Below the pieces are notes generated by a model that did not search any database, was not told the DNA's origin, and saw nothing but the letters and a program-made list of their open reading frames with translations. DNA of 60,879 nt, taken from the NCBI GenBank assembly GCA_023416655.1, contig JAEZHK010000041.1:1-60879 (forward strand), in the 5' to 3' direction. Shown here in pieces: positions 41,085 through 49,006 of the stretch. Made by a program: the position numbers and the translations under genes. This stretch comes from Bacillota bacterium. Its GTDB lineage: Bacteria > Bacillota > Clostridia > Christensenellales > Aristaeellaceae. Positions within the stretch are counted from its first letter, which is position 1, and every line of letters begins with the position of its first letter.

Positions 41085-41354
41085 TTGTTCGACAGAACCA
41101 AGAAGGATGTGATCGCTGTAATTTCGACCTTATACGTTTTCGCGTCTTTCTTGAAGTACTTGTTGGATGATTACCCCATGTACAAGCACTACGAAGAACA
41201 GCCCGAGCAACAAAGGTTCTTCATGGAGCAATTGTGGGGGAAGAAAGGCCTGCGCCGGTTTAGCAAGGCAGGATTTTATATCGCCACCGCAAACCTTATC
41301 ATATGCTGTTTGTTGCTTGTGCTGAAATGCGCCGGTTACATTGAGTGGTGGTAG
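41085..41354 (+). CDS. Small membrane protein, unknown function
   Basis: 89 residues if the TTG at 41085 is used; a GTG at 41109 with AAGAAGGAT in front is the alternative. Two membrane helices (VIAVISTLYVFASFLKYLL and FYIATANLIICCLLLVLKCAGYI) flank a charged 30-residue loop (PMYKHYEEQPEQQRFFMEQLWGKKGLRRFSK). I recognise no family. A purine-rich GGGGAAGGA lies about 17 nt before the TTG, so initiation is not well supported. Less GC-rich than its neighbours, which fits a recent or fast-evolving gene. Confidence 0.5.
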   Translation: MFDRTKKDVIAVISTLYVFASFLKYLLDDYPMYKHYEEQPEQQRFFMEQLWGKKGLRRFSKAGFYIATANLIICCLLLVLKCAGYIEWW

Positions 41355-41523
41355 GATTTTTCGTTGCATAATCCCCCATTCCGGGCCGGAATTGATTTTT
41401 CTTGTCCAGGCCCCGAAATCCTATGGAACTTTTCCGATTTTTGTCGTATAATGCGCACATAAGGAATGGCTTGAGGTCACACAGGACAGGACAGCGGATC
41501 ATCCGGTGAAAGGAGGAAGGCCT

Positions 41524-42099
41524 GTGGGCGTAACAGGGGTTGGATACGGCAGGATGAGCCAGTACGCATACGCTCAGGCATTCGCTCCAAGACCGGCGCA
41601 AGGCAGCGGCGCGATCGACGCCGCGCAAGCCGGACAGGCTGTCTCCGCCGCCCGAGAGGCATCAGGCGCACGCGCCGTGGCCGGGCCGGCATCGGGCGCA
41701 CGCGCGGTGAGCGGGCCGGACGACGCCAAATCGTCGGAAAAAATCGGCGCCGCTGAATGCCAGACCTGCAAGGACAGGAAGTACCAGGACGGCTCCAACG
41801 ACCCCGGGGTGTCCTTCAAAACGCCGGGGCATATTGATCCCGGCAATGCCCAGTCCGTCGTCCGGGGGCACGAGCAGGAGCATGTCTCGAATGAACGGTC
41901 AAAAGCGCTGTCTGAGGATCGCAAGATCATCTCCCAGAGCGTCAGTCTTTTCACCTCGGTTTGCCCGGAATGCGGGCGCGTCTATGTTTCCGGCGGTGTG
42001 ACCCGGACGGTCACGGCCTCCGCCGACAACAAAGCGCAGAATTCATCGTACAAAACAGAAGGAAACAAGCGCGGACAGCTCCTTCACGCGACCGCATAA
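41524..42099 (+). CDS. SprA-related putative metallopeptidase (HExxH protein)
   Basis: 191 residues from GTG 41524, directly after AAAGGAGGAAGGCCT. N-terminal ~70 residues are low-complexity Ala/Gly/Ser-rich with a duplicated SGARAV segment. Then CQTCKDRKYQDGSNDPGVSFKTPGHIDPGNAQSVVRGHEQEHVSNE: a CxxC pair, the DGSNDPGVSFK signature and HEQEH, a zincin-like HExxH. A second CxxC (CPECG) follows near residue 155. This is the pattern of the SprA-related family (PF12118 type), known mainly as conserved hypothetical. No signal peptide. A TATAAT lies upstream near 41446-41451. Followed by a strong terminator. Confidence 0.7.
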   Translation: MGVTGVGYGRMSQYAYAQAFAPRPAQGSGAIDAAQAGQAVSAAREASGARAVAGPASGARAVSGPDDAKSSEKIGAAECQTCKDRKYQDGSNDPGVSFKTPGHIDPGNAQSVVRGHEQEHVSNERSKALSEDRKIISQSVSLFTSVCPECGRVYVSGGVTRTVTASADNKAQNSSYKTEGNKRGQLLHATA

Positions 42100-42135
42100 T
42101 CCGTACAAATCACGCATCCACATTAGACATACGCA

Positions 42136-42172
42136 GGGCGCAGAGCGGAATGATCGCTCTGCGCCCGTTTTT
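42136..42172 (+). terminator. Terminator of the SprA-like gene
   Basis: GGGCGCAGAGCG / CGCTCTGCGCCC perfect 12-bp stem, 7-nt loop, then GTTTTT. Confidence 0.9.
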
Positions 42173-42190
42173 CCCTGATTACCGGTTGCA

Positions 42191-42225
42191 AAAACGCCCT
42201 TGGGTGCTCCATTTACCCAACGTCT
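42191..42225 (-). terminator. Probable terminator of valS
   Basis: Minus strand TTGGGT / ACCCAA stem, then GGGCGTTTTTGC. Right after the valS stop. Confidence 0.6.
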
Positions 42226-42226
42226 A

Positions 42227-44890
42227 TTACCGCAGCGCCTCGATCTCCTTGATGCGCTCCTCGAGGGTTTCGAGGGTCTTGCGCGCGGTCTCAAGCTTGC
42301 CCTTCTCGGTCTCGATCAGCTGGGCCGGGGCTTTCGAGAGGAAGCCCTCGTTTTTGAGCATCGCTTCGCCGCGCGCGATGTCGCGGGCGGTGGCGTCCCG
42401 GTCCTTGGTCAGGCGGGAGAGTTCCTTGTCCACGTCCACCAGGTCGCCCAGCGGCATGAAGAGCGCGCAGGCGTCCGTCACCGCGGAGGCGGATTTGTCC
42501 GGGTTCGGCTCCCCTTCCCCGATCAGCTCCAGCGCGCTGACCGACGCGAGGCGCTTGAAGTAGGTTTCGGCGGAGGCGATGGCGCTCTTCCAGTCCACCG
42601 CGCCCTCTCGGGGCCGTACGATCAGCCGCGCCTTGCGCCCGGCGGCCACGTTCATCTCGGCGCGTAAGTTTCGGACAGTGCGGATGATCTCCATCACGCC
42701 CTCCATGCGCGCCTCGTCCTCCGGGAAATCGCGTTCGCCGTCGGTCATGGGCCAGCTGGACACCATGATGGAGCCTTCCACGCCCGGCAGGTGGTGATAC
42801 ACCTCGTCGGTGATGAACGGCATGAACGGGTGCAGGAGCTTCAGAAGCCCGATCAGCACGTGGTACAAGACCGCGCGGGCCACCGGCGCGCCCTGCTCGT
42901 CGTTCAACCGGGACTTCGCCATCTCGATGTACCAGTCGCAGAACTCGCTCCACGCAAAGTCGTAGATCTTCTGCGCCGAAAGGCCAAGATCGTAGGTGTC
43001 AAGGCCCGCGGTCACGCCGCGGATGGCCTCATTGAGCTTGGTGAGAATCCAGCGGTCGGGCGCTTCGAGGAGCGCGTTGTCAATGGAGGCCAGCGGCGCG
43101 GGCGCTTCGCCGTTTAAGTTCATCAGCACAAACCGCGCGGCGTTCCACACCTTGTTGGCGAAGTTGCGGAAGGCCTCGAACTTTTCACTCGACACGCGCA
43201 CGTCGCCGCCGGGAGCCACGCCCATGGCGAGGGAGAAGCGGAGCGCGTCGCAGCCATACTTGTCGATGACCTCCAGCGGGTCGATGCCGTTGCCGAGCGA
43301 CTTGGACATCTTGCGGCCCTGCGCGTCGCGCACCAGGCCATGCAACGCCACCGTGTCGAACGGGAGCGTCCCCATCTGCTCGATGCCGGAGAAGATCATG
43401 CGGGCGTCCCAGAAGAAGATGATGTCGTAGCCCGAGAGCATCACGCTGGTCGGGAAGAAGTACTTGAGGTCCTCGGTCTCGTCAGGCCAGCCCAGCGTGG
43501 AGAAGGGCCACAGCGCCGAGGAGAACCAGGTGTCCAGCACGTCCTCATCCTGATGCAGGTGCGCGCTTCCGCACTTGGGGCAGGCGCCCGGCGCCTTGCG
43601 CGAGACCGTCATCTCGCCGCAGTCTCCGCAGTAGTAGGCGGGGATGCGGTGGCCCCACCAAAGCTGGCGGGAGATGCACCAGTCCCGGATGTTCTCCATC
43701 CAGTTGAGGTAGACCTTGGTGAACCGTTCGGGCACGAATTTGAGTTCCCCGGTCTGCACGCAGCGCACCGCGGGTTCGGCCAGCGGCTTCATCTTCACAA
43801 ACCATTGGGTGGACACCAGCGGCTCCACCGTGTCGTGGCAGCGATAGCACGCGCCCACGTTGTGGGTCAGCGGCTCGGTCTTGACGAGCAGGCCCAGCGC
43901 CTCAAGCTCGGCCAGCACGGCCTTGCGGCACTCCTGCCGGGTCATGCCCTGGAAGCGGCCAGCGGCCTCGTTCATGGTGCCGTCGTCGTTCAGAACGCGC
44001 AGTACCGGCAGGTCGTGCCGCTGCGCGACTTCAAAGTCGTTGGGGTCGTGGGCCGGGGTCATCTTCACCGCGCCGGTGCCGAAGGCCGGGTCCACGTAGT
44101 CGTCCGCCACCACGGGCAACTCGCGGCCCACGAGGGGCAGCGTCACCATCTTGCCCACGAGGTGCGCGTACCGCTCGTCCCCCGGGTTCACAGCCACGCC
44201 GGTGTCGCCCAGCATGGTCTCCGGCCGGGTGGTGGCCACCACCACACCCGCGCCGCCGTCCGCGCCGGGATAGCGGATGTACCAGAGGCTCGACGTCACC
44301 TCGCCGTACTCCACCTCGGCGTCGGAGAGCGCGGTCTTGCACACCGGGCACCAGTTGATGATGCGGTTGCCGCGGTAGATCAGGTTCTTCTCGTAGAGCC
44401 GCACGAACACCTCGACGACGGCGCGGTTGAGGCCCTCGTCCATGGTGAAGCGCTCGCGCGTCCAGTCGCAGGAAGCGCCCAGCCGCCGCTGCTGGCGGGT
44501 GATGCGCCCGCCGTACTCGCGCTTCCACTCCCAGGCGCGGCGCAAAAACTCGTCGCGGCCCAGGTCCTGCTTATTCAGGCCCTCCTTTTTGAGGGCGTCG
44601 ACGATTTTGACCTCGGTGGCGATGGACGCGTGGTCGGTGCCCGGCAGCCACAGCGTCGGCTCGCCCTTCATGCGGTGGTAGCGGGTCAGCGCATCCTGCG
44701 GCAGTGTGTCGAGGGCGTGGCCCATGTGAAGCTGCCCGGTGATGTTGGGCGGCGGCATCATGATGACGAAGGGCTTCTTGCCCGGCACCCTTTTCGCGGT
44801 AAAGTAGCCGCTCTCCTCCCACTGCCGGTAGAGCCTCTCCTCCACCTCCTGGGGCGAAAACACCTTGTCCATTTCAAACTGCTTTTCCAC
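42227..44890 (-). CDS. valS: Valine--tRNA ligase
   Basis: 887 residues, GTG start at 44888-44890 with GGAGATAACGC upstream. Class I signature PPPNITGQLHMGHAL (about 51-65; HMGH variant of HIGH) and GRKMSKSLGNGIDP (KMSKS, about 520). Editing domain between, anticodon-binding domain after, and the valS-specific C-terminal coiled coil (LVDVDKELSRLTKDRDATARDIARGEAMLKNEGF ... KTLETLEERIKEIEAL). Full length. Expression is under the T-box leader at 44921-45150. Confidence 0.97.
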   Translation of the reverse strand: MEKQFEMDKVFSPQEVEERLYRQWEESGYFTAKRVPGKKPFVIMMPPPNITGQLHMGHALDTLPQDALTRYHRMKGEPTLWLPGTDHASIATEVKIVDALKKEGLNKQDLGRDEFLRRAWEWKREYGGRITRQQRRLGASCDWTRERFTMDEGLNRAVVEVFVRLYEKNLIYRGNRIINWCPVCKTALSDAEVEYGEVTSSLWYIRYPGADGGAGVVVATTRPETMLGDTGVAVNPGDERYAHLVGKMVTLPLVGRELPVVADDYVDPAFGTGAVKMTPAHDPNDFEVAQRHDLPVLRVLNDDGTMNEAAGRFQGMTRQECRKAVLAELEALGLLVKTEPLTHNVGACYRCHDTVEPLVSTQWFVKMKPLAEPAVRCVQTGELKFVPERFTKVYLNWMENIRDWCISRQLWWGHRIPAYYCGDCGEMTVSRKAPGACPKCGSAHLHQDEDVLDTWFSSALWPFSTLGWPDETEDLKYFFPTSVMLSGYDIIFFWDARMIFSGIEQMGTLPFDTVALHGLVRDAQGRKMSKSLGNGIDPLEVIDKYGCDALRFSLAMGVAPGGDVRVSSEKFEAFRNFANKVWNAARFVLMNLNGEAPAPLASIDNALLEAPDRWILTKLNEAIRGVTAGLDTYDLGLSAQKIYDFAWSEFCDWYIEMAKSRLNDEQGAPVARAVLYHVLIGLLKLLHPFMPFITDEVYHHLPGVEGSIMVSSWPMTDGERDFPEDEARMEGVMEIIRTVRNLRAEMNVAAGRKARLIVRPREGAVDWKSAIASAETYFKRLASVSALELIGEGEPNPDKSASAVTDACALFMPLGDLVDVDKELSRLTKDRDATARDIARGEAMLKNEGFLSKAPAQLIETEKGKLETARKTLETLEERIKEIEALR

Positions 44891-44920
44891 GCGTTATCTC
44901 CTCTCCCATATCCCCGAAAT

Positions 44921-45150
44921 TAAAAGGAGCGATCCCCTCATAAGGGCGAATCGCTCCGCGGTACCACCTTAGTTAACGGCCAAAGGCCGCCTTCCACGCG
45001 CTGTAAGGGGCGCACCCCTGCGGGCTAAAAATCACCCGGCAGCCTCCGAAGCGACCTTCGCGCGCGTCCTTCCCGAGGCGGTCTCGCAGCCGGTGGGCCG
45101 CCCTCTCTTGCGGGGGAAAGCGCCTACTCCTCTTCGTCATTGGCGGTATG
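44921..45150 (-). promoter_or_regulatory. T-box riboswitch leader of valS
   Basis: Minus strand: the T-box AAGGTGGTACCGCG (44957-44970) is followed by the terminator GGAGCGATTCGCCC / GGGGATCGCTCC (44926-44957) and TTTTA. Upstream, GAAGAGGAGTAGG marks the K-turn part of Stem I, and GTC (45053-45055) in AAGGTCGCTTC is a candidate valine specifier codon. Uncharged tRNA-Val should favour the antiterminator and raise valS transcription. Confidence 0.92.
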
Positions 45151-45157
45151 TGTGGTC

Positions 45158-45186
45158 ATTATAATCGCGAAAAACCGCCCCGTCAA
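45158..45186 (-). promoter_or_regulatory. Promoter of the valS T-box leader
   Basis: Minus strand TTGACG (45181-45186), 17-nt spacer, TATAAT (45158-45163). Confidence 0.85.
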
Positions 45187-45202
45187 TCGAGGTTTGACAA
45201 AC

Positions 45203-45736
45203 TTAACCTTGCTTCTCGGGTTTCGGGCGGATGAACGCGAAATACGTGTAGACGAAGAACGCCGCCACAGAAAGCGCCACGGCCACGTACAGAAGCACGT
45301 CGCCCAACTTCGTCAGCCAGCCCATCGGATGCCACGGGAACACGAACGTCAGCGCCAGGATGAACGCCACCGTCGCCGCCTTGCCCAGGAAGTTGGCCGA
45401 GACGACCACGTTCTTTTTCAGCATCCATACGCTGCCCGCCATCATCAGAAGCTCCTTGACCACCATCACGATCAGCACCCACCACGGGATCAGCCCCGAA
45501 CGCGTGATGCAGAAGAGCACCGCGAGCAGGAGGAGCTTGTCCGCCAGCGGGTCAAACAGCTTTCCGAACGCGGTGATCTGGTTCCACCTGCGCGCAAGGT
45601 AGCCGTCCAGGCAGTCCGTAAGGCTCGCCAAGAGGAAGATGAGGAGCGAACCTGCCGGGGGGATCTCGGCGTAGGTCAGCACGAAGACCGGGATCATCGC
45701 CACGCGAAGCGCGGTGAGAATGTTGGGCAAGTTCAT
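45203..45736 (-). CDS. CDP-alcohol phosphatidyltransferase (PgsA-like), paralogue 1
   Basis: 177 residues, about five membrane helices. The CDP-OH-P motif is complete: DCLDGYLARRWNQITAFGKLFDPLADK (about 41-67; DxxDG-AR-G-D-D pattern). N-terminal MNLPNILTALRVAMIPVFV matches PgsA and the second copy at 53130 (MNLPNRLTILRVILIPVFV). PgsA makes phosphatidylglycerol phosphate from CDP-diacylglycerol and glycerol-3-phosphate. This copy stands alone, upstream of valS, and lacks the classical rimO-cinA context, so it may be a cardiolipin-synthase-type or other CDP-alcohol enzyme. Ribosome site AAAGGAGCGGACGC. Confidence 0.85.
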   Translation of the reverse strand: MNLPNILTALRVAMIPVFVLTYAEIPPAGSLLIFLLASLTDCLDGYLARRWNQITAFGKLFDPLADKLLLLAVLFCITRSGLIPWWVLIVMVVKELLMMAGSVWMLKKNVVVSANFLGKAATVAFILALTFVFPWHPMGWLTKLGDVLLYVAVALSVAAFFVYTYFAFIRPKPEKQG

Positions 45737-45831
45737 GCGTCCGCTCCTTTGGTAACATATCTATAAAAATGATAGCAGGGCGGCGGCAGAATGTCAACCG
45801 GGGCAATTGTATGAATGAAAGTTCCTGCCGC

Positions 45832-46362
45832 CTAATACTCGACGCCTTTTCTGGCCTGCACACCGGCGGCGTAGGGGTGCTTGATCATGCGCATCTCGGT
45901 CGCGTAGTCGGCAAGCTCGATGAGCTTCGTGGGCGCGTTCCGCCCGGTCAGCACCAATTCTGTGCCCCGGTACTTGTGGGCGATCAGGTAGGCCAGCTGG
46001 TCCACGCCCAGCGCCCCTGCGGAGGCCGCGCCCAGCGCCTCGTCCAGGATCACCAGGTCCACGTCCTTGTCGCAGGCGGCGTCGCAGGCCTCGTCAAAGA
46101 GCGCCTGCTGCGCCTCGCTCCAGGCTGCCTTTTCTTCCTCCGTCATGTCCCAGACGAATTTTTTGACCGGGCTGTCCGCCCGCCGGACGATGCCCGGGGC
46201 GATCTTCCCCAGCGAGGTCAGCTCCCCGGTGGGCTGGTTTTTCATGAACTGGAAGATCTTCACCTTCAGCCCGGCCCCGAGCGCCCGGAGCGCAAGGCCC
46301 ATCGCGGCGGTGGTCTTGCCCTTGCCGTCGCCGGTATAGATGTGGGTCAGCCCCTTTGTCAC
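45832..46362 (-). CDS. cobO: Cob(I)yrinic acid a,c-diamide adenosyltransferase
   Basis: ATP:corrinoid adenosyltransferase of the CobA/BtuR/CobO class. 176 residues from GTG 46360-46362, nine nt after GGAGG; a TTG two codons earlier is the alternative. P-loop THIYTGDGKGKTTAAMGLALRALG near the N-terminus, VKIFQFMK, VDLVILDEA (Walker B-like) and ELVLTGRNAP are all family signatures. It adds the upper adenosyl ligand to cobalamin. No cobalamin riboswitch and no other B12 gene are present in the window, so it probably acts in salvage. Confidence 0.93.
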   Translation of the reverse strand: MTKGLTHIYTGDGKGKTTAAMGLALRALGAGLKVKIFQFMKNQPTGELTSLGKIAPGIVRRADSPVKKFVWDMTEEEKAAWSEAQQALFDEACDAACDKDVDLVILDEALGAASAGALGVDQLAYLIAHKYRGTELVLTGRNAPTKLIELADYATEMRMIKHPYAAGVQARKGVEY

Positions 46363-46429
46363 GGCCAATCACCTCCCTTCCATTATAGCGAAGTGGCAAA
46401 ATCGCGTCTGGGATTCGCCAAAATTTAAC

Positions 46430-46459
46430 TTGATCGAGGGCGAACTTTCGGCCTATAAT
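46430..46459 (+). promoter_or_regulatory. Promoter of the HelD-like gene
   Basis: TTGATC (46430-46435), 18-nt spacer, TATAAT (46454-46459). Confidence 0.65.
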
Positions 46460-46504
46460 CAAATTTCCCCCTCAAATTACAAGGCGAACGGGAGGCAGAA
46501 GGCC

Positions 46505-48664
46505 ATGCAGGATCATCCGGCGCTCCGGGAGGAGCGGACGCACCTTGACGAGACGCTCGCGACCATCCGGCAGGAGCGCGTGTACGCCCAGCGGGAGCTG
46601 GAAAACGCCAACCTCGCGCTGGCCGAAGCTAGACGGAGCATGCCGGACGCGCTGCCCGTGCGTGAAATGCTGTTCGCCCGGGCGGAGCAGACGCTAAGGC
46701 ACCTCGCCCTCTCCGCCGGCCGCCCCTACTTCACCCGGATCGACTTCGCGGAGAAGGACGGCAAGCACACCTACTATATCGGCCGCTGGGGCGTTTTGAA
46801 GGCGGACTCGATGGAGAGCGTGGTCACCGACTGGCGCGCGCCGGTGGCGAACCTGTACTACTCCGGGCAGATCGGGCCGATGCGCTACACCGCGCCCGAC
46901 GGCGTGATCGAGGGCGAACTGACACTCAAGCGCCAGTTCGGCATCGAGCGGGGCGAACTGAACAGCATCTTCGACGTGGACCTGGCCACGGCGGACGCGC
47001 TCCTTCAAAAGGTGCTCTCGGAGCGCACGTCGGAGCGCCTGCGCGACATCGTGACCACCATCCAGTCCGAACAGAACCTCGTCATCCGGCACCCGCTGGA
47101 AAAGTCCATGGTGGTGCAGGGCGCGCCGGGCTCGGGCAAGACCACGGTGGCGCTGCACCGGATCGCGTACCTATTGTACGCCTATCAGTCGCTGAGGCCC
47201 GAGCAGATGGTGATCCTCGCCCCCAGCCCGCTGTTTCTGAACTTCATCGCGGGCGTACTGCCGGATCTCGGCGTGGAGCGGGTGCGGCAGACCACCTTCG
47301 ACGGCTTCCTGCGAACGCTCATGGAACTTCCCAAGCTCGGTGCGTTCGGGGAGGAGCCGCCGGAGCAGAAGGCACGGGATGGCAGGATCAAGGGTGCGCC
47401 GGAAAACGAGGCGAGGATCGACGGCTGGCTCACCGCCTACGAAAAATCCTTCGCCAACCGCGACATTTCATTCGGCCCGGTAAAACTCTACGACCGGGCG
47501 GAACTGGCGCAGTTCTTATTGATCGACGAAGCGCCCTTCCCGATGGCGCGGCGGCTCAAGGAGTTTGAAAAGCAGCTGACCGCCCGGGTGAAGCGCGCGG
47601 CGCGCACCATTGAGAAATATTTCACCGACGAGGCCGCGCGGCGCGCCGAAAGGCTGCGCGCCACGCTGGGCGACCCGGATGCCGCTCGCGAAAAGGTGGC
47701 TCTCCTCTACAAAAGCCTCGACGAGCGGACGGCCGAAGTCAAAAACGAGATCAAGCCCTTCCTAAAGCGGGAGATGGCGGCCTTCCCGCCGGTCGATCCC
47801 GCGGCGGTCTACAAGGCGTACCTCGCGAATCAGGCCGCTTCGGGCGACCCCTCTCTGCAAGAGGCCAGCGGGCGGGCGCTGAAGCGGTTTACGGAGCGAA
47901 AGGCCATCGCGCGGGACGACCTGGCGGCGCTGGGTCTGATCGCGCTCAAGATGACGGAGGTCAAAAAGCCGGATTCGCGGCACCTCGTCATCGACGAGGC
48001 GCAGGACTTCAGCGCGCTGGAGTTCGCGCTTTTGAGCCGCCTCGCGCCGGGCGCGACGGTCACCGCCGTGGGCGATCTGATGCAGTCCATCGGCGCGGGC
48101 GGGATCACCGACTGGGAGGAACCGCCGTCGCTTTCAAAGGCCGCGCGGCGGGAACTCACGGTCAGCTACCGCAGCACCGTGGAGATCATGCGCATGGCGG
48201 AGGCCGTGTTCGCCCGTCACCCCGCGCCGGGCATCGCAGTCCCAAAGACGGTGCTGCGCCACGGCGACGAGCCGGTGGTGGAGGAATATGATAGCCGCGC
48301 GGCGCAGACAAAGGCGGTCGACCGGCTGGCCAGGGAATGGCAGGAACAGGGCATGGCCACCATTGCGGTCATCGGCCGGAATGAAGCGGCCCTCCGGGAA
48401 CTGCTCAAGGCGCTGCCAAAGACGCTTGAAGCGAAGCTCCTGTCCGCCGACGACCCGGAGGCGCTCTCCGGCGTGATGCTGGCCCCCGCGGGCGCGGTCA
48501 AGGGCCTGGAGTTTGACGCGGTGATCCTGGCGGACGTTGGCGCGGAGTCCTTCCCCGACGACCCGCGCAGCGCGAGGCTCCTCTACGTCTGCCTGACCCG
48601 CGCGCTGCACAAGCTGGCTGTGCTGTACGAAGGACCCCTGACCCCGCTTCTCAGCGGGCGTTGA
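46505..48664 (+). CDS. helD: HelD-like superfamily 1 ATPase (RNA polymerase recycling factor type)
   Basis: 719 residues from ATG 46505 (GGGAGGCAGAAGGCC upstream). The first ~60 residues are a coiled coil (REERTHLDETLATIRQERVYAQRELENANLALAEARR), the HelD arm that enters the secondary channel of RNA polymerase. TYYIGRWGVLKADSMESVVTDWRAPVANLYYSG is the conserved HelD N-terminal block. Helicase motifs: VQGAPGSGKTTVALHRIAYLLY (Walker A), HLVIDEAQDFSALEFALL (motif II), AVGDLMQSIGAGGI (III), LTVSYRSTVEIM (IV), PAGAVKGLEFDAVILAD (V), LLYVCLTRALHKL (VI). HelD releases stalled RNA polymerase with ATP. Followed by element B2. Confidence 0.88.
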   Translation: MQDHPALREERTHLDETLATIRQERVYAQRELENANLALAEARRSMPDALPVREMLFARAEQTLRHLALSAGRPYFTRIDFAEKDGKHTYYIGRWGVLKADSMESVVTDWRAPVANLYYSGQIGPMRYTAPDGVIEGELTLKRQFGIERGELNSIFDVDLATADALLQKVLSERTSERLRDIVTTIQSEQNLVIRHPLEKSMVVQGAPGSGKTTVALHRIAYLLYAYQSLRPEQMVILAPSPLFLNFIAGVLPDLGVERVRQTTFDGFLRTLMELPKLGAFGEEPPEQKARDGRIKGAPENEARIDGWLTAYEKSFANRDISFGPVKLYDRAELAQFLLIDEAPFPMARRLKEFEKQLTARVKRAARTIEKYFTDEAARRAERLRATLGDPDAAREKVALLYKSLDERTAEVKNEIKPFLKREMAAFPPVDPAAVYKAYLANQAASGDPSLQEASGRALKRFTERKAIARDDLAALGLIALKMTEVKKPDSRHLVIDEAQDFSALEFALLSRLAPGATVTAVGDLMQSIGAGGITDWEEPPSLSKAARRELTVSYRSTVEIMRMAEAVFARHPAPGIAVPKTVLRHGDEPVVEEYDSRAAQTKAVDRLAREWQEQGMATIAVIGRNEAALRELLKALPKTLEAKLLSADDPEALSGVMLAPAGAVKGLEFDAVILADVGAESFPDDPRSARLLYVCLTRALHKLAVLYEGPLTPLLSGR

Positions 48665-48714
48665 AAATCCATCCCGGCTCCCCCATCTGTTTACCCGAGG
48701 CCATCGCATACGGA

Positions 48715-48928
48715 AACTGTGGGAGGTTTGGAGGGCCGAAGCCCTCCATGTTCGACCACAAGTACCGGCTTTGCCGGGGCTTATGGATTCCCCCAAAGGG
48801 CGCGCTTGCCCGCCCGACGGGGAATCAATACATGCCGCCCGGATTGTGCCCGGAAAATCCCGCAGGATTTTCAGAAATCCGGCCCCGTTCCCTTCGCAAA
48901 CGCTTACGCCTTTGGCGGAAGCGTTTGC
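48715..48928 (-). repeat. Multi-hairpin element, copy B2
   Basis: Reads on the minus strand, antisense to both flanking genes. H1 48896-48928 (GCAAACGCTT/AAGCGTTTGC), H2 48839-48882 (CCGGAT/ATCCGG, inner AAAATCC/GGGATTTT, CCGGGC), linker TGTATTG, H3 48786-48826 (GATTCCCC/GGGGAATC), H4 48757-48785 (CATAAG/CTTGTG), H5 48729-48748 (TGGAGGGC/GCCCTCCA). H1 ends 17 bp before the ftsK -35 box. The remaining part of this 342-bp gap (48665-49006) holds only the ftsK promoter. Confidence 0.85.
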
Positions 48929-48945
48929 CCTTTACTTGAAAGCGT

Positions 48946-48974
48946 TTGAATTTGCCACTATTCTGATGTATACT
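48946..48974 (+). promoter_or_regulatory. Promoter of the ftsK-rimO-pgsA-cinA cluster
   Basis: TTGAAT (48946-48951), 17-nt spacer, TATACT (48969-48974). Confidence 0.75.
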
Positions 48975-49006
48975 ATATCTGTGAAATGATGACTTCGGAG
49001 GGTTTG

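Noticed and set aside
45777..45830. GGCGGCAG/CTGCCGCC inverted repeat after cobO as terminator
   Set aside because: The arms are some 35-40 nt apart and enclose a TTGACA; no U-tract, so the role is unclear.
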